From NCBI GenBank assembly GCA_017399685.1, contig JAFQBM010000027.1, positions 45,133 through 109,132 on the forward strand: a DNA stretch of 64,000 nt, written 5' to 3'. The stretch comes from Lachnospiraceae bacterium. Lineage in GTDB: Bacteria; Bacillota; Clostridia; Lachnospirales; Lachnospiraceae. The stretch's first letter is position 1. Every line of letters starts with the position of its first letter. This document shows positions 53,856-64,000 of the stretch, piece by piece. Made by a program: the position numbers and the translations under genes. The notes under the pieces are model-generated. The model saw only the letters and a list, made by a program, of their open reading frames with translations, ran no database searches and had not been told where the DNA came from.

Positions 53856-55016
53856 TTAAAATTTCTTTTTCTTTTTCTTATGACCAAGTCCTGAACTAAA
53901 CATATCTCCCTGTGCATCTGCTGCCCTTCTGGAGCTGTCCGTTACCGTCTGGTCGTATTGATTTAAAATGTCTTTTTGTTCTTTGGTCAATTTATCCGGA
54001 ACTTCCACTACTAAAGTTACATAATGGTCACCACGGATATTTTTGTTTCTAAGGGTCGGAACACCTTTGCCTTTTAACTTAATCTTAGTATCTGTTTGTG
54101 TACCTGGCTTGATTTCGTAATCCACCTTTCCATCAATGGTATCAATGGAAATGGTAGAACCTAAGGCTGCCTGAGTAAAGGAAATCGGTTCAGTAGAAAA
54201 GATATCGTATTCCTGACGTTGGAATTTAGGATGTCTGTCTACTAAGATAGTGATTAATAAATCTCCTCTTGGTCCTCCATTGGTTCCTGGTTCACCCTTT
54301 TCACGCATACGAATATTCTGTCCATTATCAATACCCGCTGGCACTGTTACGGAAATCTTCTTCTTGCTCTTTACATAACCAGTTCCTGCACAAAAGCTAC
54401 ATTTATGCTTTACAATTTTACCAGAACCACTACAATCAGGACAAGTCTGTACATTTCTTACCATACCAAATAAGGATTGCTGGGTGTATACAACCTGACC
54501 TTTTCCACCACATTTGGTACATACTTCCGGAGTAGTACCAGGCTGCGCACCGGTTCCATGACATTCCTTACATTCGTCCTTTAATGGAATTTCTAATTCT
54601 TTTTCTGTTCCAAATACTGCTTCTTCGAAGCTGACACGAATACCGCTCTTTATGTTTGCACCCTTCATTGGACCATTGGTTTTTCTGGAACTTCTTCCAC
54701 CGAACATATCTCCAAAAATATCTCCGAACATATCTCCCATATCGAAACCGTCAAAACCACCAAATCCGCCACCTGCTCCTGAATTTGGATCAAAGGCTGC
54801 ATGACCAAATTGATCATAACGTGCTCTCTTTTCAGAGTCACTAAGTACTTCATATGCTTCTGTGGCTTCTTTAAATTTTGCTTCCGCCTCTGCATTTCCC
54901 GGGTTCATATCCGGGTGATATTTTTTCGCAACCTGGCGATATGCCTTCTTAATTTCAGCATCTGAAGCACCCTTTTGTATTCCTAATACTTCATAATAAT
55001 CTCTTTTATCTGCCAT
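53856..55016 (-). CDS. dnaJ: Co-chaperone DnaJ
   Basis: Hsp40 that stimulates DnaK. J domain with [12 protein letters not shown] and the HPD in [10 protein letters not shown]; a Gly/Phe-rich linker; zinc domain with four CxxCxGxG repeats ([32 protein letters not shown]); C-terminal substrate domains; and an unusual poly-Lys end (HKKKKKKF). The ATG chosen follows AAAGGG by about 8 nt; one 18 nt earlier overlaps it. Last gene of the operon, 77 bp after dnaK. Confidence 0.95.
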   Translation of the reverse strand: MADKRDYYEVLGIQKGASDAEIKKAYRQVAKKYHPDMNPGNAEAEAKFKEATEAYEVLSDSEKRARYDQFGHAAFDPNSGAGGGFGGFDGFDMGDMFGDIFGDMFGGRSSRKTNGPMKGANIKSGIRVSFEEAVFGTEKELEIPLKDECKECHGTGAQPGTTPEVCTKCGGKGQVVYTQQSLFGMVRNVQTCPDCSGSGKIVKHKCSFCAGTGYVKSKKKISVTVPAGIDNGQNIRMREKGEPGTNGGPRGDLLITILVDRHPKFQRQEYDIFSTEPISFTQAALGSTISIDTIDGKVDYEIKPGTQTDTKIKLKGKGVPTLRNKNIRGDHYVTLVVEVPDKLTKEQKDILNQYDQTVTDSSRRAADAQGDMFSSGLGHKKKKKKF

Positions 55017-55093
55017 AACATTGCCCTTTCTCATTATTTAAACAGTATCATAAGGCAAGCCTTATGATACTGCACCATGAGGATGATTTTAAA

Positions 55094-56962
<1,869 letters not shown>

Positions 56963-57040
56963 TCAAGTGACTTCTGTCACACAATGTTTACTCTTTATGA
57001 TATAGCACATAAAACTGCCAAGTTTGCATTTTCATGTGTT

Positions 57041-57739
57041 TTAATTTGCTACCTTCACCATACTATGACGAAGAACGCTTTCTTTATACATATATCCTTT
57101 TTGTAATTCTTCTACTACTACATTTTCAGCCTGGGTATCATCTTCGATATGCATTACTGCATTGTGCAAATCAGGATTAAATTCTTTCCCTTCTGCATTC
57201 ATCGGAGCCACTCCGATGGATTCAAAGGTAGTCATTAACTGCTTATATATAGCAGATACCCCTTGTTCAAAGGCTCTGTCCTTATCTTCTTCCGGTATGG
57301 ACTGTAATGCTCTTTCAAAATTATCTACTACCGGTAAAAGTTTTTCTAAAACGCCCTTCGCACCTTCATCATACCTTCTGGCAGTCTCTTTTTCGGTACG
57401 TTTTCTGGCATTTTCAAACTCTGATAAAAGTCTTTTATATTTATCATTGGCTTCATCCAGCTCTTCTTGTTTTTTCGCAAGTGCCAGTTCACCAGCCACG
57501 TTATTCGATGCTGTACTTCCAGTCTTTTTCTGGTTTCTTCTTCCTGCCGGTTTTGCATTCTTCTTCGCTGTCTCAGTATTTTTCGTATTTTTCTTTGTTT
57601 CCTGAGCAGTCTTATTTCCAGTATCTTTCTTATTGTCTTCTTGTTTTACATCTTCTTTCTTTGTAGCTTCTTCCTGAAGGGCTTCTTTTTTCGTCTCTTC
57701 CTGATTCATATTTTCCTGCATTCCCTTATTTTTCTCCAT
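57041..57739 (-). CDS. grpE: Nucleotide exchange factor GrpE
   Basis: Releases ADP from DnaK. The long dimer helix and beta domain occupy about residues 90-232 (DKYKRLLSEFENARKRTEKE; FNPDLHNAVMHIED; VEELQKGYMYKESVLRHSMVKV). The first 85 residues form a Lys/Glu/Thr-rich low-complexity tail longer than in most homologues. The gene follows hrcA by 8 bp. Confidence 0.93.
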   Translation of the reverse strand: MEKNKGMQENMNQEETKKEALQEEATKKEDVKQEDNKKDTGNKTAQETKKNTKNTETAKKNAKPAGRRNQKKTGSTASNNVAGELALAKKQEELDEANDKYKRLLSEFENARKRTEKETARRYDEGAKGVLEKLLPVVDNFERALQSIPEEDKDRAFEQGVSAIYKQLMTTFESIGVAPMNAEGKEFNPDLHNAVMHIEDDTQAENVVVEELQKGYMYKESVLRHSMVKVAN

Positions 57740-57747
57740 TTATCCAC

Positions 57748-58782
57748 CTATTTTCCTTTCTTTTTAAATATGACATCCAACTCTTCGGTTAAATTCTGCA
57801 ATGTCGTTACAACTTTCTTGTAATCCATTCGCTTAGGCCCAATGATTCCAATGGTTCCTTTGGCTCCTTCTTCTAATTCATAGGTGGCTGTAACGATACT
57901 TAAATCTTTCATATTCGATACTGGAGCTTCATCTCCAATGTACACCTGTATTCCATGACTTTCATCATGACTTAAGGTCTCATCAATCAGGTCAGTCAAC
58001 ATCTTTTTCTCTTCAATGGCTTCTAAGATTTCGCTGGTTTTATTGATGTCTCCTAATTCCGGATATTTTAAAATATTCGTAGTTCCACTGGTGTATATCT
58101 CCAACTCATCTGCTGCATGGATTGCTTCCACTACTCCGTTAAAAATCTGTTCCAACAAATCTCTGTGCATACCAGCCTGGTCTTTCATAGTGGAAATCAT
58201 TTCAATGTTTATGTCTTCCAAAGACTGGCCTTGTAAGAATGAGTTTAATAAAAGATTCAGTTTTAATACTTCTTCATTTCCAAGTGGTGTGGTTAAATCC
58301 ACAATCTGATTCTTAATTACGTTATTATCTACCATAATTACTGCTAAAAGCTGACTATCGTCCACTATGGATAATTGAATGAATTTTATCTTTTTGTTCT
58401 TATACTGAGGAGCTGATACCAAAGTGGCATAATTGGTGTTATATGCCAGTACCTTGGCTACCTGTTTTAAAAGATTCTCCACTCTGTCTACCCGTTCCAG
58501 CAGATTTTGTTTTATATTTTCTTTTTCTTCTTCCTTTTCCTTCATGAGTTTATCTACATAAACCCGATATCCGGCATCGGTAGGAATTCTTCCTGCTGAA
58601 GTATGAGGCTGGATAATGTAGCCTAGTTCTTCTAAGTCTGCCATTTCATTTCGGATCGTGGCAGAGCTTAAGTTCAAATCTGTGAACTTTGATATGGTTC
58701 TGGAACCAACCGGTTCTCCGGTTTCCAGGTAGTTTGCAACGATTGCTTGAAGAATTTTCATCTTACGTTCGTCTAACTGCAT
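57748..58782 (-). CDS. hrcA: Heat-inducible repressor HrcA
   Basis: Repressor that binds CIRCE and is kept active by GroEL. An N-terminal winged helix (ILQAIVANYLETGEPVGSRT; LSSATIRNEMADLEELGYI) is followed by a GAF-like domain and the C-terminal GTIGIIGPKRMDYKKV signature. At 344 residues it has normal length. First gene of the operon; the CIRCE operator lies 28 bp upstream, so it controls itself along with grpE, dnaK and dnaJ. Confidence 0.96.
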   Translation of the reverse strand: MQLDERKMKILQAIVANYLETGEPVGSRTISKFTDLNLSSATIRNEMADLEELGYIIQPHTSAGRIPTDAGYRVYVDKLMKEKEEEKENIKQNLLERVDRVENLLKQVAKVLAYNTNYATLVSAPQYKNKKIKFIQLSIVDDSQLLAVIMVDNNVIKNQIVDLTTPLGNEEVLKLNLLLNSFLQGQSLEDINIEMISTMKDQAGMHRDLLEQIFNGVVEAIHAADELEIYTSGTTNILKYPELGDINKTSEILEAIEEKKMLTDLIDETLSHDESHGIQVYIGDEAPVSNMKDLSIVTATYELEEGAKGTIGIIGPKRMDYKKVVTTLQNLTEELDVIFKKKGK

Positions 58783-58809
58783 GCCATCATCCTTTCTCTT
58801 GGCTGTTTG

Positions 58810-58836
58810 TTAGCACTCTCTATCATCGAGTGCTAA
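58810..58836 (-). promoter_or_regulatory. CIRCE operator (HrcA-binding site)
   Basis: Perfect consensus inverted repeat TTAGCACTC-N9-GAGTGCTAA (58810-58818 and 58828-58836). It lies between the hrcA promoter and start codon. Confidence 0.97.
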
Positions 58837-58847
58837 CATCTACATAT

Positions 58848-58876
58848 AACTTATCACTGACACTATGATTTGTCAA
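58848..58876 (-). promoter_or_regulatory. Promoter of the hrcA operon
   Basis: On the minus strand TTGACA (58871-58876) lies 17 nt from TAAGTT (58848-58853). CIRCE begins 11 bp downstream, near the expected start of transcription. Confidence 0.65.
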
Positions 58877-58955
58877 CAGTTTTTTTGTATTTTTCTATGG
58901 AAATTCTTCCAAAAAATCAAGTTTCGTTTTAAGACCAACCTTGCCAAAATTCCTA

Positions 58956-60080
58956 TTATACCGTCAACAGAAATTCGCTTAAAATCTGATTGCTTACATC
59001 CAGCCCCTTAGAGGTAAAACGAACCCATTCTTCACTGCTTTCAAGGAAGTCTGATGCTTCATATTTTTTTATGACTTCTCCATAAACTTCTTCTATGGAA
59101 ATTTCAAATAATCGGTGGAACGTTTCTTTCGATATCCCTTTTATTTTCCTCAATCCCAAGAAGATAAATTCTTCCATTTTTTGTTGCTTGCCTACTTTTT
59201 CAATTTCTATTTTTTGATTTGGTTGTTTCTCGTATTTTTCAAAGCTGTCGTGATTTTTATATCGCATTTCTTTTACATAGGAAGAAGCACCCAATCCCAG
59301 TCCAAAATATTCCCCTAATTCCCAGTAAACCAGATTATGTCTGCATTCTTTTCCCGGTTTTGCATAATTGGAAATTTCATATCGTTCGTAGCCGTTTTGT
59401 TCCAGTAGCTCTTTGGTTCTATGATACATTTCCCGTTCATCTTCTTCATTAGGGAGTAATTTAATTATTTCTTGGTTCTCATAGAACCGGGTATTTTCTT
59501 CTATAATCAGGCTATAGGAAGAGATATGTTCCGGATTTAGGTCCATAATTTTGTTTAATCCATTTATATACGATGTTACGGTTTGTTTGGGTATGGCTGA
59601 CATAAGGTCAATGTTAATATTATCAAAGCCTTCCTGTCTTGCCATTTTATATTTTTCAAGGAAGTTTTCATAATCATGAATTCTTCCTAATAGCTTTAAT
59701 TCTTCTGTATGAGTACTTTGTAGTCCTATGCTTAAACGGTTGATTCCTATGTTCCGGTAAGTTTTTAGCTTTTCTTTTGTTATGGAGTCCGGATTGCACT
59801 CTATAGTGATTTCCTCGGCACCTTGCCACATCTTTTTTCGTTCTAATTCTCGTTTTAAGTAAAGTAATTCTTCTGGTTCTAACAAAGAAGGAGTTCCTCC
59901 TCCAAAGAAAATCGTATAGGGTTCATATTGTTCAAAGTCGGTCTGTCTGATTTGGGCTGCAAGACTTTGAAGATAGGTTTTTCTTTTTTCTTTGGAAGTT
60001 GCGATAGAAAGAAAGTCACAGTAGTGACATTTCCTGACGCAGAAGGGAATATGTAGGTAAAGGGATGCTTTTTTATTCAT
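58956..60080 (-). CDS. hemW: Radical-SAM heme chaperone HemW
   Basis: Radical-SAM protein of the HemN-like HemW group, thought to deliver heme. YLHIPFCVRKCHYCDF gives the [4Fe-4S] cysteines plus the extra Cys-like position of this group; FFGGGTPSLL and IECNPDSITKEKL follow, with INRLSIGLQS and the C-terminal HemN domain. The 374 residues are shorter than HemN proper, which favours HemW. GGAG precedes the ATG. The gene is commonly next to lepA and hrcA in Firmicutes, as here. Confidence 0.92.
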   Translation of the reverse strand: MNKKASLYLHIPFCVRKCHYCDFLSIATSKEKRKTYLQSLAAQIRQTDFEQYEPYTIFFGGGTPSLLEPEELLYLKRELERKKMWQGAEEITIECNPDSITKEKLKTYRNIGINRLSIGLQSTHTEELKLLGRIHDYENFLEKYKMARQEGFDNINIDLMSAIPKQTVTSYINGLNKIMDLNPEHISSYSLIIEENTRFYENQEIIKLLPNEEDEREMYHRTKELLEQNGYERYEISNYAKPGKECRHNLVYWELGEYFGLGLGASSYVKEMRYKNHDSFEKYEKQPNQKIEIEKVGKQQKMEEFIFLGLRKIKGISKETFHRLFEISIEEVYGEVIKKYEASDFLESSEEWVRFTSKGLDVSNQILSEFLLTV

Positions 60081-60158
60081 AATGGTTCTCCTACAAATGA
60101 TTTTTTATGAAATCAAGGTTTTCAGTGTTTCATTTTCTACATTGTATTGCCAAACAAG

Positions 60159-60210
60159 AAAAGCGAGTGAGGGGTACGTTAGAATAATTTTTGTACTTCA
60201 CTTCGCTTTT
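60159..60210 (-). terminator. Terminator of lepA
   Basis: Imperfect stem of AAAAGCGAGTGAGGGGTAC (60159-60177) and GTACTTCACTTCGCTTTT (60193-60210) with a 15-nt loop, in the gap after the lepA stop. The minus strand runs into TTTTCTTGTTT. Confidence 0.65.
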
Positions 60211-60223
60211 TTTATTTCATTCT

Positions 60224-62038
60224 TTATTCCTCGTCCAGTTTTAAGACACTCATAAATGCTTGTTGTGGAATTTCCACATTTCCTACCTGACGCATTCGTT
60301 TCTTTCCTTCTTTTTGTTTTTCTAATAGCTTTCTCTTACGGCTGATATCACCACCGTAGCATTTTGCTAACACGTCTTTTCTCATAGCCTTTACGGTTTC
60401 TCTGGCAATTACCTTACTTCCAATGGCTGCCTGAATTGGTATCTCAAACAGATGTCTTGGGATTTCTTCTTTTAGCTTTTCACACATTTTTCTTCCACGT
60501 TCATATGCTGTAGAAGCATGTACAATAAAGGATAAAGCATCTACTTCTTCTTTATTAATAAGGATATCCAGCTTCACAAGATCTGATTTTACATATTCAC
60601 TCATTTCGTAGTCGAAGGATGCGTAACCCCGTGATCTTGATTTCAAGGCATCAAAGAAGTCATAAATAATTTCATTTAATGGAAGTTCATAACGTAATAC
60701 TGCTCTGGTTTCTTCCATATATTCCATTCCCAGATAAATTCCGCGTCGTTCCTGACATAGTTTCATAATGGCTCCCACGTATTCCGTAGTAACCATGATT
60801 TCGGCTTTTACCATAGGTTCTTCCATATATTCAATCTTGGACGGGTCAGGAAGATTGGAAGGATTGGTTAATTCCATCACTGTTCCATCCGTCTGGTAAA
60901 CCTTATAGATTACACCTGGCGCTGTAGTTACTAAATCTAAATTATATTCTCTTTCTAGTCTTTCTTGAATGATTTCCAAATGAAGCAGTCCTAAAAATCC
61001 GCATCGGAATCCAAAACCTAAGGCAATGGATGTTTCCGGTTCGTATTGAAGGGATGCATCGTTTAACTGTAACTTTTCCAAAGCATCTCTTAAATCCGGA
61101 TACTTGGCTCCATCTGCCGGATAAAGTCCACAGTATACCATTGGATTTACTTTTTTATATCCTGGCAACGGCTCATCGCATTCGTTGTTTGCATCTGTGA
61201 TGGTATCACCTACTGTGGTATCCTTGACATTTTTTAAACTGGCTGTAATGTATCCTACCATTCCTGCAGATAATTCCTCACATGGAATAAACTGTCCGGC
61301 ACCAAAGTAACCTACTTCCACTACATCAGCCTTGGCACCACTGGCCATCATCTTAATGGTGGTTCCCTTTTTTACAGTTCCTTCTTTGATTCTACAGAAT
61401 ACTATGACTCCTTTATATGCATCATATACACTGTCAAAAATAAGTGCTTTTAAAGGACCATTTTTATCTCCGGTAGGAGCCGGTATCTTAGCTACGATTT
61501 CCTCTAACACATCTTCGATATTTAGTCCTGTCTTAGCAGAAATCAGTGGTGCATCCTGTGCCTCAATTCCGATGACATCTTCAATTTCATTTTTTACACG
61601 TTCCGGATCAGCACTTGGCAGGTCGATTTTATTAATGACAGGAAATACTTCTAAATCATGGTCTAATGCAAGATATACATTCGCCAAAGTCTGAGCTTCA
61701 ATTCCCTGTGCTGCATCAACTACCAGAATGGCTCCTTCACATGCTGCAAGGCTTCTTGATACTTCATAGTTAAAATCCACATGTCCCGGAGTGTCAATGA
61801 GATTAAATATATATTCTTCTCCGTCTTTTGCTTTATATACAATACGTACGGTCTGGGCTTTTATGGTAATGCCTCTTTCCCTCTCTAAATCCATATTGTC
61901 GAGTACCTGTGCCTGCATCTCCCTGCTGGTCAACAAACCTGTTTTTTCAATGATACGGTCTGCCAATGTGGACTTTCCGTGGTCAATATGGGCAACGATA
62001 CAAAAATTTCTGATTTTGCTTTGATCTATATTCGACAT
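60224..62038 (-). CDS. lepA: Elongation factor 4 (LepA)
   Basis: Translational GTPase, 604 residues. G1 [10 protein letters not shown]2-region [13 protein letters not shown]3 DTPGHVDF, G4 [10 protein letters not shown] and G5-region SAKTG are all present. EF-G-like domains II, III and V follow, then the LepA-specific C-terminal domain ending in [17 protein letters not shown] and [19 protein letters not shown] precedes the ATG. Confidence 0.97.
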   Translation of the reverse strand: MSNIDQSKIRNFCIVAHIDHGKSTLADRIIEKTGLLTSREMQAQVLDNMDLERERGITIKAQTVRIVYKAKDGEEYIFNLIDTPGHVDFNYEVSRSLAACEGAILVVDAAQGIEAQTLANVYLALDHDLEVFPVINKIDLPSADPERVKNEIEDVIGIEAQDAPLISAKTGLNIEDVLEEIVAKIPAPTGDKNGPLKALIFDSVYDAYKGVIVFCRIKEGTVKKGTTIKMMASGAKADVVEVGYFGAGQFIPCEELSAGMVGYITASLKNVKDTTVGDTITDANNECDEPLPGYKKVNPMVYCGLYPADGAKYPDLRDALEKLQLNDASLQYEPETSIALGFGFRCGFLGLLHLEIIQERLEREYNLDLVTTAPGVIYKVYQTDGTVMELTNPSNLPDPSKIEYMEEPMVKAEIMVTTEYVGAIMKLCQERRGIYLGMEYMEETRAVLRYELPLNEIIYDFFDALKSRSRGYASFDYEMSEYVKSDLVKLDILINKEEVDALSFIVHASTAYERGRKMCEKLKEEIPRHLFEIPIQAAIGSKVIARETVKAMRKDVLAKCYGGDISRKRKLLEKQKEGKKRMRQVGNVEIPQQAFMSVLKLDEE

Positions 62039-62089
62039 TGTTTCCTCCGTATGTTAAATTCTGTCTTAATTATGCTTATAACTCGTTTT

Positions 62090-62118
62090 ATCATAACATA
62101 TTGTACTAAAAAAGTCAT
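62090..62118 (-). promoter_or_regulatory. Promoter of lepA
   Basis: On the minus strand ATGACT (62113-62118) lies 17 nt from TATGAT (62090-62095), about 50 bp upstream of the lepA start codon. Confidence 0.55.
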
Positions 62119-62164
62119 TAGAAAAAAATAAAACAAAAAAGCGAAAAAGTATTAAAAAGTATCA

Positions 62165-62201
62165 AAAATGCCACCCGGTCTGACAAACAGAGTGGCATTT
62201 T
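62165..62201 (-). terminator. Terminator behind a lost gene
   Basis: A perfect 10-bp stem (62165-62174 with 62192-62201, 17-nt loop) is followed on the minus strand by TTTTTGATACTTTTT. It sits 10 bp after the stop of the gene remnant at 62212-62352, so it was presumably that gene's terminator. Confidence 0.75.
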
Positions 62202-62211
62202 ATATCACTTT

Positions 62212-62352
62212 TTATGATATCATTTTTAACTTTTCGCTATGTTCTGCAACTACCTTTTTGAGAGTATCAATATCGGCTTGCATTGTCTCCATCTTTAATA
62301 GAATTAACTGCGCCAGTAGAATATCCCATGCAGAGTAGCCAAGTATCACGTA
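62212..62352 (-). pseudogene. 3' remnant of an unidentified gene
   Basis: A 46-codon open stretch on the minus strand ends at TAA 62212-62214, just ahead of a good terminator. The peptide (GYSAWDILLAQLILLKME, then an amphipathic helix QADIDTLKKVVAEHSEKLK) looks like a real C-terminus. Upstream it meets a stop codon at 62353-62355 exactly where the LytTR coding sequence of the other strand begins to match its family. No start with a ribosome site is seen. The parent family is not recognised. Confidence 0.5.
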
Positions 62353-62699
62353 TCATTCAGAAACTAAAAACAGAGGAACAGTTTCTAATTGGTAGCGAGA
62401 ATGGCAGGAATTATAAAGTTATGGTGTCGGCTATTTTTTATATAGAAAGCGTTGACAAACGCACTTTTATATATACCAAGGAAATGGTATACAGAAGCGA
62501 AAAACGCTTGTACCAGTTAGAAAATGAACTAAAAGAATATGATTTTGTAAAAGTGAACAGGACTTGTTTGGTAAATATTAATGAGCTTGTACATATAAAG
62601 ACGTTATCCAACAGTAGATTGGAAGCGGAGTTGACTAATGGAGAGAAAATAATCGTTTCAAGAACTTATATTCTGGAAATAAAAAGAAAGATTTTTTAG
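62328..62699 (+). CDS. LytTR-domain regulator with truncated N-terminus
   Basis: LytTR-type DNA-binding protein. The domain is clear from NYKVMVSAIFYIESVDKRT through VKVNRTCLVNINELVHI to IIVSRTYILEIKRK. Homologues start about 25 residues earlier with an acidic segment; here those residues are missing, and the frame continues upstream into sequence belonging to a remnant on the other strand. Neither the ATG at 62328 nor a TTG at 62283 has a ribosome site, so the gene may be dead. DUF3021 next to it is the usual partner. Confidence 0.65.
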   Translation: MQSSQVSRIIQKLKTEEQFLIGSENGRNYKVMVSAIFYIESVDKRTFIYTKEMVYRSEKRLYQLENELKEYDFVKVNRTCLVNINELVHIKTLSNSRLEAELTNGEKIIVSRTYILEIKRKIF

Positions 62700-62710
62700 G
62701 AGGTGTAGAT

Positions 62711-63118
62711 GTGAAGAAATATATACAAAAATCATTAATGTTGTCAGCAATAATATGTATTATTATAACATTAGTTTCGTTCCTGTGTTTTGAATACAGA
62801 GAAGAGATGAAACTGAATTTTTTAATTGTAATTATGTCGTTTCTTGGTATAGGAATTCATTATTTTACAGCGTACACATTTTATGACAGCTTTCTAAAGG
62901 AATTAGTCTGTAAATATGTTTTAGTGGAAACTATGGTTCTGGTTATTGGAATATTTAGTGGATGGTTCATAAAAACAAATTGGTGGATGTCATTTGTATA
63001 TGTGACTCCTGTTTTTGTTTTAGCTTATTTGTTGGGAATTACGCAACTGAAGAGATATGTTCAAGCGATTAATCTAAAACTTGTTGAAAAGAAAGCGGGG
63101 CAGTCATATGAAGAATAG
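62711..63118 (+). CDS. DUF3021 membrane protein
   Basis: 135-residue protein with four hydrophobic helices and a short basic tail, matching DUF3021. Such genes typically sit next to LytTR regulators and are thought to modulate them. The start is a GTG with GGAGG 7 nt upstream. Its 3' end overlaps the CPBP gene by 11 bp. Confidence 0.8.
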   Translation: MKKYIQKSLMLSAIICIIITLVSFLCFEYREEMKLNFLIVIMSFLGIGIHYFTAYTFYDSFLKELVCKYVLVETMVLVIGIFSGWFIKTNWWMSFVYVTPVFVLAYLLGITQLKRYVQAINLKLVEKKAGQSYEE

Positions 63119-63578
63119 TAAAAAATATATGTCGGATAAATACTTACTTCTCTTTTTTGTGCTTACACTTTTATGGACTTGGATATGTGGGTTCATACCG
63201 GTAATATTCGATTTTACAAGTACACCGGCTGGTACTTTTCTGTTTTATTTTGGTGGTGGTGCACCTTCTGTTGTAGCATTATTCCTTGTTTTTTTTACAT
63301 ATCCTAAGGAGAAGAGAAAAGATTATTTTCATAGATGTTTTAGTTTTAAATATATGGGATGGAAATGGCCGCTAATTACTGTCTGCGTTTTTTCAGTAAT
63401 AACAATCATAAGCCTGTTTATAGGAGTTGGATTATTAAGATATGATATGCCTACAATGGATTTTATACATGCAGTTATTGAGAATCCACTTATGCTGCTA
63501 TTGGTTTTAATGATTTCGCTTATATCTGGTCCATTGAATGAAGAATTTGGATGGAGAGGAATATTTTCGAGATATTGA
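63108..63578 (+). pseudogene. Truncated CPBP-family membrane protease
   Basis: CPBP (CAAX/bacteriocin-processing) protease cut short at about 157 residues. Three to four helices lead to motif 1, NEEFGWRGIFSRY, and the frame stops at once. The FxxxH and HxxxN motifs needed for metal binding, and the last helices, are absent, and the DNA after the stop does not encode them in any frame I could see. The ATG at 63108 is used (GGGG upstream); the frame 27 nt longer is less likely. Confidence 0.7.
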
Positions 63579-63638
63579 TTGAAAACAATAGAACCTTTCG
63601 ATTCTACGGAGTTTTTTTACGATTGTTTTTTATTATTA

Positions 63639-63667
63639 TTGACAAAAAAGTTAATGAACATTATAAT
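63639..63667 (+). promoter_or_regulatory. Strong promoter of the MATE gene
   Basis: Perfect consensus boxes TTGACA (63639-63644) and TATAAT (63662-63667) with a 17-nt spacer. A dyad ATTAC-N9-GTAAT (63677-63695) sits at the expected start of transcription and could be an operator. Confidence 0.85.
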
Positions 63668-63733
63668 AAACCGACTATTACAGATAGTTCGTAATAATAT
63701 AAATAGAGTAAAAGAAAACGGAGAAACATAAGT

Positions 63734-64000
63734 ATGAGCAAAGTAGAAAAGAAAACAACAAAGACCGGCTCACAGACAAATGACAAAACCGCTTTGTTTG
63801 AAACGATGCCTGTAGGCAAAGCACTTTTGACGATGGCAATTCCAACCATTGTCAGCCAGTTGATAACGATGATTTATAATCTTGCCGATACTTTTTTTAT
63901 CGGTATGACGAATGATCCCTATAAGGTTGCAGCGGCAAGTGTGGTTAGTATCCTGTTCTTTATACTTACGGCACTTTCCAATCTGTTTGGTGTTGGTGGC
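63734..64000 (+). CDS. MATE family multidrug exporter (3' end outside window)
   Basis: The first 89 codons are present. A hydrophilic tail of about 20 residues is followed by a first helix segment MAIPTIVSQLITMIYNLADTFFIG, which is the MATE start signature, and the second helix. The frame runs to the window end. GGAG lies 10 nt before the ATG. Members export cationic drugs or metabolites by Na+ or H+ antiport; the substrate is unknown. Confidence 0.88.
   Translation, partial: MSKVEKKTTKTGSQTNDKTALFETMPVGKALLTMAIPTIVSQLITMIYNLADTFFIGMTNDPYKVAAASVVSILFFILTALSNLFGVGG

Noticed and set aside
57467..57823. 118-residue rightward frame opposite grpE and hrcA
   Set aside because: It is the complement of the Lys/Glu-rich grpE tail, giving a Phe/Leu/Ser-rich peptide; no start signals.
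62283..62327. LytTR gene start at the TTG at 62283
   Set aside because: There is no ribosome site, and this stretch encodes the tail of a different gene on the other strand.

Overview
The window is low-GC, clostridial DNA. Gene content and protein style point to the family Lachnospiraceae: dnaE with a trailing SpoU methylase, a MltG-like stub beside trmR, DUF5057 and DUF3021 proteins, an HrcA/CIRCE heat-shock operon and a Firmicute-type RNase J. The genus cannot be fixed from sequence alone. Nearly all genes from 2.5 to 62 kb lie on the minus strand, as expected for one replichore of a Firmicute. Only a GGDEF-EAL gene at the left edge, a small HPr-like gene at 49.3 kb and the last 1.7 kb read rightward.

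Layout. 1-2.4 kb: membrane-bound cyclic-di-GMP synthase/phosphodiesterase, cut by the window start and closed by a perfect hairpin. 2.5-10.9 kb: a charged disordered protein, a neopullulanase-type GH13 amylase, an rRNA methylase, dnaE, a 143-bp imperfect palindrome, a DUF5662 gene and a YlmH-like S4 protein. 11-19 kb: AI-2E-type permease, YfbR nucleotidase, a YiiX-like papain-fold protein, a DUF2225 zinc protein, glnS, and a flotillin/NfeD pair. 19.3-21.7 kb: a MacB-like ABC transporter.

22.0-41.5 kb is the centrepiece, a continuous type IV pilus locus read right to left: pilB, pilT, pilC, major pilin, second pilin, prepilin peptidase, a pilM-pilN fusion, a pilO-like gene, a PilV-like prepilin, an 855-residue PilX/GspK-like protein without Glu+5, two more pseudopilins, and a 1743-residue secreted DUF5057-type protein. 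A strong terminator ends it. PilB carries two tandem MshEN motifs of the cyclic-di-GMP-binding kind. A SigK-type sigma factor without a pro-sequence sits directly upstream. The giant secreted protein and the giant minor pseudopilin are the most unusual components and the best candidates for an undescribed pilus-tip or pilus-exported system.

42-49 kb: U32 protein and trmR (tRNA U34 hydroxylation and methylation), the MltG stub, ylbF, rnjA, a DUF1292 gene, ruvX and ireB. This matches the B. subtilis yrzL-yrrO block with an RNase J/YlbF pair inside it. 47.8-53.8 kb: mtaB, the HPr-like gene, thiI with its cysteine desulfurase, rsmE and prmA. 53.8-58.9 kb: hrcA-grpE-dnaK-dnaJ under a perfect CIRCE element. 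58.9-62 kb: hemW and lepA. 62.2-64 kb looks accessory: a gene remnant on the minus strand abuts a LytTR regulator that has lost its normal N-terminus, followed by DUF3021, a CPBP protease cut off after its first motif, and the start of a MATE exporter.
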